Of a DNA stretch of 64,000 bases, positions 1 through 9,224 are shown piece by piece. Source of the DNA: Alopecurus myosuroides (Eukaryota > Streptophyta > Magnoliopsida > Poales > Poaceae); assembly GCA_028641055.1 (NCBI GenBank), contig CM054062.1, positions 186,867,958 through 186,931,957 on the forward strand. Direction: 5' to 3'. The number at the start of each line of letters is the position of its first letter. The stretch's first letter is position 1. Position numbers and translations under genes: made by a program. The notes beneath the pieces were generated by a model, which had not been told where the DNA came from, did no database searches, and saw nothing but the letters and a program-made list of their open reading frames with translations.

Positions 1-909
1 GGCTGAAGTTAAGCGTAGGGAGGCCCTTGAAGCGGAGATAAAGACTTTGAAAAAAGATGTCTCCACATACAAGAAGAAGTACAATGCCGCCCAATCCTCG
101 CTGAAGAACTTATCGACTCAGATTACGGACACTTACCGTATTTTGCTAAGTAAGTTTGTTTATTTGCAACTAGCTTACTTACCTCATTTTGCCGTTGTAA
201 TAATCAAAATTACTGATATGCTTTTGTGTTTTTCGATTGCAGGTGCTAACCTTGCTGCTCCGGAGGAGAATGCCATTACTCAAGTTAAAACTCTGAAGAC
301 TGTGCTCCGGACGTTTTTTGCCGGTACGAAACTTTTGCTGGATGCTATCAAGTGGCCTTCTGAGGTATACCCGGGCGAGGAGAACCTTATGCAGGCCTTT
401 TCCACAGCGCCTGGATGGATTGAAATACTGAAGCGTTCGTCCTGCCGAATTGGGATGACCCGGGCTTTAACGCTGGCGAAGGCTTATTTTCCAAAGCTTG
501 ACCCGGCGAAGGTAGTATCCGGGTTCCCAGAGTTTAAAGCTGACGGATCCAAATTCAAGCCCCAGGATTTCAAAGCTATACAATCTGCGGTACGTCCTTC
601 AGCCACAGCTTTGGCCGACAAGATGGATTTAAACACGATTATGAGCTCGTATGATTCTGAGGGCAAGGTTATCCTGGTGGAGGCACCCCCCCTATTGATA
701 TGTTGGACAAATGGTCGACTGATCTGGCTAGGAGGAAGGAAGAGGCTGCAAAGAGGGAAGCAGAGCTGGGCGTAAAGCCGTCTACCTCTACCCCAGCCGT
801 GCCTCCGCCTGTTCGTCCAGATGTGAAGAGCCCGGGCAAAACTGCTGGCAAGGCCAAGGAGCAAGTTCAAGACTTAGACCCGGAGGACCGCTCTCAGGAT
901 GCCGAGTAG
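1..909 (+). pseudogene. T1 reverse-strand extra ORF (aORF), 3' exons
   Basis: This is the C-terminal part of the extra gene that Tat-type elements carry antisense to gag-pol; it resembles Grande-type extra ORFs. An intron fits at 150-242 (donor GTAAGT, acceptor TTGCAG), followed by an exon from 243 to the stop at 907-909. The first exon encodes a lysine-rich coiled-coil-like stretch. The second encodes a helical segment (TVLRTFFAGTKLLLDAIKWP) and ends in a charged Lys/Glu/Pro tail. The frame breaks at a run of seven C (686-692), where the start of the tail moves into another frame; a one-base slip explains this. The function of these proteins is unknown. The 5' exons lie outside the window. 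Confidence 0.7.
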
Positions 910-1965
910 GATGCTGCCTGTGCTTTGCGTTTCTCGAAACTGATATGATTTTTTTTTTGCGGTGCGCCTGTGCACCATTGATGCTGATACTATGACTGTA
1001 TGCTTTGTTAACTTATGATAACTCTTTGCCTCCCCTGGCTTTTGATAATCTCGATCCTCGTGTTACGTATAAGCTTATTCTCGATACTTTGAATTTTTGT
1101 TTTTAATTCCCTTTTGAGACTCGGCTAACCGAGTATCGGAGGTTTTGATAGACGGACTTTTCTTTAAGTCCCCAATACTCGGAAACTAAGGTTTACAGGC
1201 TTTAGTAGTTAAACAGTTTGTTTCTGTTTCGAAGTCCCCAGCCCCCATGACCCAAAGTACGAGCTAGGGGGGCGTGGCCTTTCTCAGATGACAAACTGCT
1301 TTTTACCAGGCTGGAAACCGATAGCTATTCACATAAATACTGAAGTCATGCTTAATACTTGTTGAGTTTCCGGCTATTTGAGCCTTATACTCTGCATGGA
1401 CTTGTGGTTTAGATGACCCTTTTGATTATCTTGTACTGTAAGCCGGCTTTCGCGTGGATACCATGCTGTTACATCTATACGAAAAACAGGGTCAAGCAAG
1501 TCCCATTGGGCTGCATAGTTTGATTGTAATCGTAAGTGAACAGATCATGCCACTTTAGTGCGAGTCACATCGAGCTTAAGTAAGAATAACCAAGAAATTT
1601 GGCTCCTTTGTCCGGTTATAAGATTGCAGCTGTACCCGTTTTTTCGAGTAATCAGCCCTCATAACTCATAGGCATCGAGGCCGGGTCTCCGGGCTTGTGA
1701 TTACTTACTTAAGCACACCAATCCCCGAAGACCTATATGCACGTGACGTATTTTGATGATATTGACGTATTGATAATGACAAGCATTACTTACTTGTAAC
1801 TGAAGCAAAGACCATGATACGACTTGAGACCATCTTCTTTTATTGATAAAATTTTTTTTTTTTTTTTTTGAATCAGCAGGCCGCCTCATTAAAAACCTTC
1901 CAGTCCCCTTAGGTACCCTGGATAGGAAAAGAGCGCGTATGAAACCTGCCGCCCATTACACTGCT
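910..1965. other. T1 spacer between convergent extra gene and gag-pro
   Basis: No credible gene is visible. The segment separates the 3' ends of two convergent reading frames and probably holds the polyadenylation signals of the plus-strand gene. It includes a T-run at about 1851-1869 and a stretch with CCCCAGCCCCCATGACC near 1237-1253. It is inferred to be element sequence because both neighbours belong to T1. Confidence 0.5.
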
Positions 1966-3402
1966 TTAGTTATTCTCGAGAGTCGGCCTCGCGTTGGTAC
2001 GGCCGATGCACATTCTCCACTTGCTATGCCCTTTCGTAATGAGTACCGGATTTGCTAGCCAATCCGGGTATATCGCCCTTGAAACGTGATCAGCTGCAGA
2101 TGGTGGTACGTCTTCTTCTTCCCTGCTGAGAGTTTTAAAAGTATCGCTCCTGATGAAGCTTACCATCTTAGGGTTTTGTTCTGCCCTAACTTTTGCTTTG
2201 TCCCCCTCAGGAGTTGGCTTTTTTGACGTTGTCCTCTCTTCTAGGTCTACCTGAGAGCGGTAATGTTTGAGCTCTTCCTTCCTACAGGCTTGCTCGGCCA
2301 TTGCCGCGTCTCCCTCATCACACTCAGCTGCTATATCTCGGTTTCCGTGTATTGTAATGGTCTTCTTGGGACCCGGGATTTTCAGTTGTAGGTACACATA
2401 ACACGGTCTCGCCATGAACTTGGCATAAGCCGGCCTTCCAAACAATGCATGATAAGGGCTGCGCAACTTTACTACCTCGAAGGTAAGCCACTCGACTCGG
2501 TAGTTGTCCTTTGACTCTCCAAAAGCTACTTCCAGTGCCACCTTTCCTTCAGGGCATGCTGAGTGACCCGGCACTATCCCGTGAAAAACTGTTGTACTCT
2601 TTTGCAGCTGCGATTCCTTTAAGCCCATACGCAGAAAAGTTTCCCAGTACAGGATATTGATACTACTTCCTCCATCCATCAAGACTTTTTTCAGCTCGTA
2701 GCCGTTGACCTGTGGTGCCACTACCAAAGCTAAGACTCCCGGGTGATCAACTCTGTCCGGGTGATCCTTCCTGCTCCATGTTACCTCTTGTTCTGACCAC
2801 CTCAAATACCTTGGAACAGCGGAAGAGACCGAATTAACTGCTTGTTTCAGTATCTTCTTATCCTTGTTAGAGCCTCCCGTAGTGTGCACATGATATTGAC
2901 CCAGCTGTTTGGGGTTAGCTTGAAAACCTCCCGCTCCCCCTTGATTGTTACCTTGATTTCCAGCTGGCGGGTTGCCGGCTGGGGGTGGTCCGTTGCCCAA
3001 ATTTCCACCTAGGCCCGGGCCTCCTCCTCGGCCTGCACCTCGCATGGCTCTGTTCACTTCCTCATTCTTCCACCTTTGTAAGTCGGCACATTGCTCCAAT
3101 GAATGATTGGCCGGCTTGCCGTTCCTGCTATGCTTCGGGCATGCCATCCTAAATATGTCCCAACTGTTGCTTGGTCTTGGAGGTCCTTGGTAGTGCCCCC
3201 CATTGTGATTTCCAGTATTAAAATTTCCTTCGGATCTAGGTCTTGAAGACCCGGCCTCCGTGTTGGCTACAAACTCGGAATTCCCTTCAAACGGGCGCTT
3301 GTTTTGGCTACTTCCATTATTGTTTGGCGCCGATCCATTGCCGGTTTTCCCGCTGCTACTTGCGTTTGCTTTTGCTTTCTTGTCATCGACTTCCTCCTCT
3401 GT
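1966..3402 (-). pseudogene. T1 gag C-terminus, protease and reverse-transcriptase scrap
   Basis: The frame is open on the minus strand from the S1 insertion site (3402) to the stop at 1966. In order it shows a Gly/Asn-rich linker, a C-x2-H-x8-H-x4-C cluster (from CPKHS to LEQC) where a zinc knuckle is expected, and a retropepsin-like protease with LMDGGSSINIL in place of the usual D-T/S-G. A charged linker follows. It ends with a short reverse-transcriptase segment (YPDWLANPVLITKG then KWRMCI), after which the homology stops. The rest of reverse transcriptase, RNase H and integrase are deleted, so the product could process Gag but not copy itself. The 5' half of the same frame is at 14001-16204. 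Confidence 0.85.
3398..3402. repeat. Target-site duplication of S1, left copy (TCTGT)
   Basis: The five bases TCTGT directly precede the TGTAACATCCC terminus of S1 and recur immediately after its CGACA end. A 5-bp duplication is standard for LTR-retrotransposon integration. Confidence 0.95.
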
Positions 3403-4402
3403 TGTAACATCCCAAGTCTGAAAAATAGCCTTTAGAATGTTTTGCTCTCTGTTATTTTATGTTTTGCATCATGGCATCATGTTGATTGCAATTGTTTTGT
3501 TGTTTTCCATTTGTTTTCCTCTGATTTCAGTTGTTTTCCAACTGTTTTCATTTGTTTTCCGTTGTTTTCTATTTGATTTTCAACTCAAATTTCAAACCTT
3601 TTGTTTCATCCTTGTGATGTTACAATTTCTAAAAAGATATTTCAAAATAAAACCATTATTTGTTTCCATTAAAGTGTGATTCCAAGCTGTTGTTTTGTTT
3701 CTATAAAAATGCATCCAATAACCAAACCCTTTTCAAATTCAATTAAGTTCCAAATCAACAACCCTTTTGAAAGTTATGAAAAATTGCAAAACAAATCAAT
3801 CATTTGTTTCCAATTATTCCATAATGATCAACTTCTAAAATAGTGGTTCAAATCAATTCATTAATTCCAAATTGCATTCTAAGTCAATCAAAAACATCAA
3901 ACATCACCCATTTTTCAACTTGTGAAAATCAACAAAACATTGTAATCCTTTTTGTTCTAATTAAATAATAGGGGTCACCCTAATAAAAACCCTATTTTCA
4001 ATATTAATTCATACATTAACAAATTCTTCCAATTCAAGCCATTTTGCAAAACAACAACTAACATTGATTTTTGCAAAAACTTAAGTTGTAAAGTGGTAGA
4101 TATTTGGCTAACAACCTCACATGAATTTTTCCAGATTTTTTATCAACTCTAATACTATCTTCTTCTTCCATTTTAGTTTTGCTACAAAAAAAAATATAAC
4201 ATAATGAATTATTAAAAAGAAACCAGAGGAGAGAGAGCACCAGGCCCACCCTTTCTCCCCTTTGGCCCAACTCACTCCTAGCCCAATACCCTTTCCCTGT
4301 GTCTTCTTCCTCGTGGCTGAGGTCACCACTGTACGAACACCTTCAGAGCCCTCCGATCCCTCCTCCCCTCCTCGATGCATCTCCGTACCAAGCGCCATGC
4401 CC

Positions 4403-4410
4403 TATATCTA
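4403..4410 (+). promoter_or_regulatory. Putative S1 LTR core promoter (TATATCTA)
   Basis: A TATA-like element lies at the upstream side of the GC-rich island, in sense orientation. The following 150 bp look like a cereal 5' leader (CT-rich, CCGCGCCGCC). S2 and L have TATA-like elements at comparable places in their LTRs. The same element recurs in the 3' LTR near 10225. Promoter function is inferred. Confidence 0.4.
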
Positions 4411-5012
4411 ACCACCTCGACCTCTGCTAACCCTAGTTCCCTTCCACCGCGCCGCCATCTTCCTCCCTCTCCCTGGAACTGAAAGTCTCTGAACCTGCAC
4501 AACCACACCCGAGTCCTTTTTTCCCTCATGTTGCTCCGATGATCGCCGGCGGCTGGGACCTTCCCCGGCCAGGGCGAGGCCGGGAATGGAACGCCCCCGG
4601 CCCCCTCTTCCTCTCCACCCCCTCGGTGGGCACCGGGAGGGGCGGATGCGCCGCCGCCATCGTCGTTTCGCCGCCGGCTGCTGCCCTGCATCCGCCTGAC
4701 CTCCTGTCCGATCGGGGACACCAAGGTGAGGCCGCCTCCGCTCCTTTCCCCTGCCTCCTCCATCTACCTAGACCGCACCCCACACCTCCCCCCACGCGCC
4801 TCCCTGGTTCCCCTCCGGCGAGCAGCCATCGACCCTTCCGCTCGATCAAGTCCAGCTCCTGTTCGCTGGTTTCAGTCGATGTGCGGTATCTGTTCGAGTT
4901 CAGTAAGTTCAGAAAAATCCCGCGCGGCTGCACCTCTTACCCCCCCCCACTACCCTTTCCATCACAACACAAGCAGCAGCACAACTGGTTTGGTTCCCTT
5001 GAGCGTTCAGGA

Positions 5013-5038
5013 GGTGCAGGGTTCGATCCCCCTGCACC
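5013..5038 (+). repeat. T-arm-like hairpin / B-box-like sequence in S1 LTR
   Basis: A perfect 9-bp inverted repeat (GGTGCAGGG / CCCTGCACC) encloses the loop TTCGATCC. The core GGTTCGATCCC resembles the B box / T-arm of a tRNA. No full tRNA cloverleaf is visible. The copy in the 3' LTR is at 10834-10859, and S2 carries GGGTTCGATCCC at the matching place (27240-27252, minus). Confidence 0.6.
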
Positions 5039-5159
5039 CCAAAAACCCAAACTTTTTATTTTCCAATATTTTGATCACATAACTTTCTGGTATTCACAGC
5101 TAGGCCCCTGGCACTTAATTCTATGCCCCTGGAAAATTAATTCTAAGTCCTTGGTTCAT

Positions 5160-6000
5160 TAAAAAATGGCAGATTTGCCCTATATCTTCTAAATTGCATA
5201 AATAATTCATTTCAACCCCAAATCCAACATCTTTGATATATTTTCAATACCAAATTAAATGTTCTACCCAAATATAAAATTTGTTTACTGTTTTGAATAT
5301 TTTAAATTGGTGCAAAATTTGAAAACTTGTCAAATTCACTTAAATTTGCAAAATTCATAACTTGCTCATAAAAATTCCAAATTTCACAAACCAAATATGT
5401 TTTCCAATCAATTTTTCATGTACATTCCAAATATAAATTTTGTTTGCTGTTTTGAATAATTTAAATTGCTGAAAACAACTGTTTCTTGTTTATTGCAATT
5501 AAAATTGCCAAAATAATAACTTGCTCATTTTAAATCCAATTTCCACAAATGAAATATGTTTTCCATGCAAAATTAAACCCTCTTTCCAAATATAAAATTT
5601 GTTTCATGATTTGAATAATTAAACTTGGTTAAATAATTTAAATCTTATTTAATTCATTTAATATTGCTAAATTTATAACTTGATCAAAACAAATTCTTTT
5701 GGGACATATAAAATATGTTTTCCAACCATAAAAGTATAAACTTTTCACATATGAATCTCACTTAATGTTTTGAACAAATAAAAAATTCAAATAAGTTCAT
5801 GTTTGAATTAAATTCATTTAATTCTTGTTTAACTTGTTTAATTCCTAAATACTTTATTTGAAATCCTTTTTCAACAAGTGAAACATGTAATCCAACTAAA
5901 ATTTGATCACCTTTTCAAATATAAACTTTGTATTTTGTTTTGATCAAATTAACTATATGAAAACAACCCCTATTTGTATAACATCATTAAGTAACCAAAT
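5160..6000 (+). repeat. Degenerate ~160-bp tandem repeat in S1 5' LTR
   Basis: An AT-rich block with about five diverged units. The marker CCAAATATAAAATTTGTTT and variants starts at 5268, 5427, 5586, about 5746 and about 5915, so spacing is 159-169 bp. Each unit also carries AAATATGTTTTCCA and CATAACTTGCTCA-like motifs in the same order. The 3' LTR has the same block at about 10981-11821. Confidence 0.75.
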
Positions 6001-8180
6001 TTCCAAACTTAATAATAAATTCCCTAACTTGTTTTAACCTTTTTTCCTCGCATCTATCATTGTTATTTGTTGTTATTTTGTTGCTATCATCATGCATGCA
6101 TCATGTTTAACTACTTACACCTGTTAATCAAATGTAGATCATTGCTCCAACCTAAAGCATTTGCATCCATATGCAATTCTCATTGCATATGGATCCAATT
6201 AAATTGTGTTACTTGTCAAGTAGGTTACTTTGATGCATCTATTAACATGACATGCATCATCCCCTGTTTGTGCACCTATGCCATGATATTGATTGTTTAT
6301 CTTTCTGCATTGTCTGTTTGCTTCTTCCCGGATATACGACGACGTTGAGACCGACGATACTTACGACATCCCTTCTAAGGATTTAGCTCAGTACCAGGCT
6401 ACTGGGTTTTGCAGGCAAGTTATCACTCACATGAACCACTGTGTTCCTTTCAATATTGGTTACCGATACTTTCCGTTGTTCCTTTCTGCTAGCCTTAGTA
6501 GTAGTTGTTTCTGTTACGAACCCATCACATGAATCCCTTAAACCTGATATTGCCTCATCTCCCTTCCTACAACCATTGTTTGAGCCAGTGTCTTACTAGC
6601 ATGCTTAGGTTGCTTTTGCTCGAGTCTGTTACCCGTTATTTTCTGTCACTATTCCTATTACGTCGTGGGGGCTCGATGTTTAATCAATCAATCATGCTAA
6701 TGTTACTATTAATAATAAATTTGATGATAAGGCACCGGCAGGAGGCCCATGAGAGGTTTTGAAGCCTGCTAGTGTCGACCCTAATAGGAAAAGGGTCTTG
6801 TCTACTGATCCATGATGAGCGCACTACCCGCATTTGGGAAGCGAGTATGGGCGCCCCCCTCAACTTGACCTGATTCGCATCTCGTCCAAATCGCCTCATT
6901 TAGTTCGTGTGTTCTATTTGCCGCATGCATGTTTTTGCGAGCCCAGGCCAGGGTGGAACTTTTGTAGTCGGCATATAGGGGGACACGTTCTTAGAGTGCT
7001 ATGAGGGTCCATTTTCTTCTGGGCTCGATTAGCCGTGCGCCCAAGGTGCTTTGGGCTTGATGCGAGGAATGGTTGGTTGTGTAGAGTACCCCGCTTGGTG
7101 GGTTTGATTCCCATCTGGCGGGTTATTCTTGAGTGTACGGCCAAATTGGTGCAACCCTGCAGGGATAATCTTCTCGAGAAGCCGTGTTTTCCGCGGTTAT
7201 GGATTACTTGGTGAAAGTACTGGCTAACAAGTACTCAGGACAACTTAAACATAATGATCAAACATGTTACACCCCATAATTAATAAGTTGACTAGTAATA
7301 GGCTTATTGACACAATAATTTGAACCATCACTATTACAACTGTGTGAGTTATCCTCGGATTGCTTCTTTGGATAAGGGGCGAGATCCAGGATGGGTTTGT
7401 TTGAAGTTATCTTTCAGTTGGTCACAATCCTCGATCTTATCTCCTTTCTGTTAGCCGGCAGTTGTAGTATGTTTCTGTAGTTGTGTAGAGCATCCAGTTG
7501 CAGCATCTTTTATATCCCCTTCCTTTCCGTTGAACCCAAGGCATCTGTGCTTGGTGTTGACGAGTTACACTTTGGTGAACTGTGAGTCTTGCTTGCCAGT
7601 ACGTTTATGTACTGACCCCTTTGGGGCTGTGGTTTACGCAGACGACGATTCCGAGGATCTACATGGTGGCTACTACGTGGAGTATGACGAGACTGCTGAC
7701 GAGTAGATAGCGGACCCGGGCAGGATCCGAGACTTCGTGGATGGGCTCCGTCTGTTTGTTTCCGGCCTCTTAGGCCTATTTGGTTCTTGTCTGTACTCAG
7801 ACATTTTGAATGCTTCCGCTGTATTGTAATGATGTATTGTTGGGGCAGGTGCCCTCTGAATGATTGTATTTGCTACCTCTGCTCTAATGAGAGCCATTTG
7901 CAACTTATTTCAATCTTTTGTGTCGTAGAGATCTGTTGTGATATCACTTGTTAAACGCCGTTGACGTACCATGTGTGTATGGTTTGAAGTACGTCGACGG
8001 AAGTGCCTTTGATCTCTAGTGGATAGTTTACATCGACGATGGAATAGCAGGGCTTGTGTTGTCGCGCATAAGCGCAGGCCTACCAGGAAGCTGGGACGTG
8101 GGAGCAGTTATGCCCCATAATCCAAGCATCTGCTATCCAGTTCGTACGGTGAGTATCCCCTAGAAGTCAGGGTGCGACAA

Positions 8181-8194
8181 ATGGTATCAGAGCC
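8181..8194 (+). promoter_or_regulatory. S1 primer-binding site (tRNA-iMet)
   Basis: ATGGTATCAGAGCC lies one base after the LTR end. TGGTATCAGAGCC is complementary to the 3' end of plant initiator tRNA-Met and fixes the element's plus orientation. Confidence 0.95.
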
Positions 8195-8709
8195 TGTCTG
8201 CCTGTAGGATCCCTTTTTACTGGTCGCAGTTGAGTCTAGAAACTATTTTGTAGCTATATAGGAAAAATGAAACGTGAGAGTAGGAATTCTGTTCTTTTTC
8301 TTCTTTTCCCCACCCTCCCTCCCTTTTCTGGTAAGGAAGTGCAACGTTGATTTCTCCCTTCTCATCTAAACTTTCAAGTTAGGATTTCACGAATCCTGGT
8401 TTCTCTGGGATAGTTATATCTACTAGTCCATAGGAATGGAGGTGGTTGTGACATGATTTATCATGTTGCCTACTCACGATTGAGAACGGTGGCAAATAGG
8501 CCCCGGAAGCAGATCCTCTATTCCTTAAGCAGTAGATATTGATCCTTTAGAAGCCCGGATGGGTTTTCCGTAGTACCTCAGGAGTTTTGTTCTCGTTTTC
8601 CCGGAGTTGCTTCGTTATCCTGTTCTTCTCAACATCCTTTTCGTCCGTTGAAATCTTGTTGTTGTTTTCCACTTCAAATCTTCTACCGGCGTCTAATCAA
8701 AACTTCCTC
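8195..8709 (+). other. S1 leader remnant
   Basis: Non-coding leader equivalent to the S2 region at about 23700-24185, which it matches in antiparallel orientation (for example the GTTGCCTACTCACGATTGAGAAC stretch, given here only by its position near 8464). No gene is seen. A deletion joins its end directly to protease coding sequence. Confidence 0.6.
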
Positions 8710-8997
8710 GTAAACTCTTGTCCAACTAAAGTGTTATTTCATACCGGAGAATCACATTCCTTTGTGTCAACAACCTTTTTCACAACATACAACCTAATTC
8801 TGGTTCCACTAAGCAATCAAAACTCTGTTCACTCCCCGGGATCTCAAATGTTGACTTCCAAGATAAGTAAGAACAATCCAATTCTAAATGGGAGGCCACA
8901 TATTCCTCGTTACTCTCATGTTGATGATTCTGACATTGATGTTATTCTTGGTGTTGCATTGATGTCAATAACTCTGTTCCACCCTTATTACAGATAG
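8710..8997 (+). pseudogene. S1 protease remnant, catalytic Asp lost
   Basis: About 90 codons match the protease of S2 (minus strand, near 21215-21555). Shared blocks include KVLF, SHSFVS, VPLSNQ, VHSPGSQMLTSKIS and SDIDVILG. The active-site D-T-G-A-S of S2 is H-T-G-E-S here, so the catalytic aspartate is gone. Small deletions remove residues before SITLFHP. Upstream coding (the extra ORF and all of gag) is missing: the leader runs straight into the protease. This cannot be a working enzyme. Confidence 0.85.
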
Positions 8998-9110
8998 TCC
9001 ATTCTCCAAATGAATCAAAATCCATTCAGCTATACACCCTTGGTGCAAAATCTCTCCCCTTTACTTGAAAATGTTCCGGTGGTTTGCTAATTCCCTGACG
9101 TCTATCCAAT

Positions 9111-9170
9111 GTGCACGATGTGTTTCACGTGTCACAGCTCAAGTGGATCTTCCCAAGAAGTTTCCGGACC
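9111..9170 (+). pseudogene. S1 integrase C-terminal remnant
   Basis: One frame reads VHDVFHVSQLKW followed by IFPRSF, the typical end of chromovirus/Tekay-type integrase just before the chromodomain region. Reverse transcriptase, RNase H and the integrase core are absent between the protease remnant and here, marking a second large deletion in the core. Confidence 0.75.
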
Positions 9171-9210
9171 TTTTCTTTTCTCAGTAGGAATCTCGGGGCG
9201 CGATTCCTTC

Positions 9211-9224
9211 AAGGGGGGGCGTTT
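9211..9224 (+). promoter_or_regulatory. S1 polypurine tract
   Basis: AAGGGGGGGCG directly upstream of the 3' LTR (TGTAACATCCC from 9225), the expected site of plus-strand priming. Confidence 0.85.

Larger units (their letters stand above)
1..3402 (-). mobile_element. T1: Tat-type Gypsy element, 3' portion (continues at 14001-16559)
   Basis: This is the distal part of a Gypsy element in minus orientation. It holds the end of gag-pro (minus, 1966-3402) and, tail to tail with it, an extra gene on the plus strand (1-909). Its 5' part resumes at 14001 after the inserted element S1. The gag reading frame is consistent on both sides of S1, and the target duplication TCTGT (3398-3402 and 14001-14005) flanks S1. 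Most of pol is missing: only a short scrap of reverse transcriptase follows the protease. T1 is therefore an internally deleted, non-autonomous gag-pro element of the Tat lineage. Its 3' LTR must lie left of the window. Confidence 0.85.
3403..8179 (+). repeat. S1 5' LTR (4,777 bp)
   Basis: Begins TGTAACATCCCAAGTCTG and ends GGGTGCGACA. It is mosaic: AT-rich flanks, a GC-rich promoter-like island (about 4230-5040), a degenerate tandem repeat of about 160 bp (about 5160-6000), and a moderately GC-rich 3' third. ORFs inside it are not supported as genes. The copy at 9225-14000 matches it except for nine versus eight C at 4940-4948. Confidence 0.95.

Noticed and set aside
1848..1870. Poly-T as the tail of a minus-strand LINE or SINE
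   Set aside because: No target duplication, no LINE or SINE body and no A/B box nearby; it lies in the T1 spacer.
5013..5038. tRNA gene
   Set aside because: Only a T-arm-like hairpin is present; no acceptor, D or anticodon arms can be drawn.
4539..5162. Long plus-strand ORF in the GC-rich part of the S1 LTR (and its copy at 10361-10903)
   Set aside because: It is composition-driven, Pro/Arg-rich, changes length with the C-run difference between LTRs, and has no recognisable domain or counterpart in S2.
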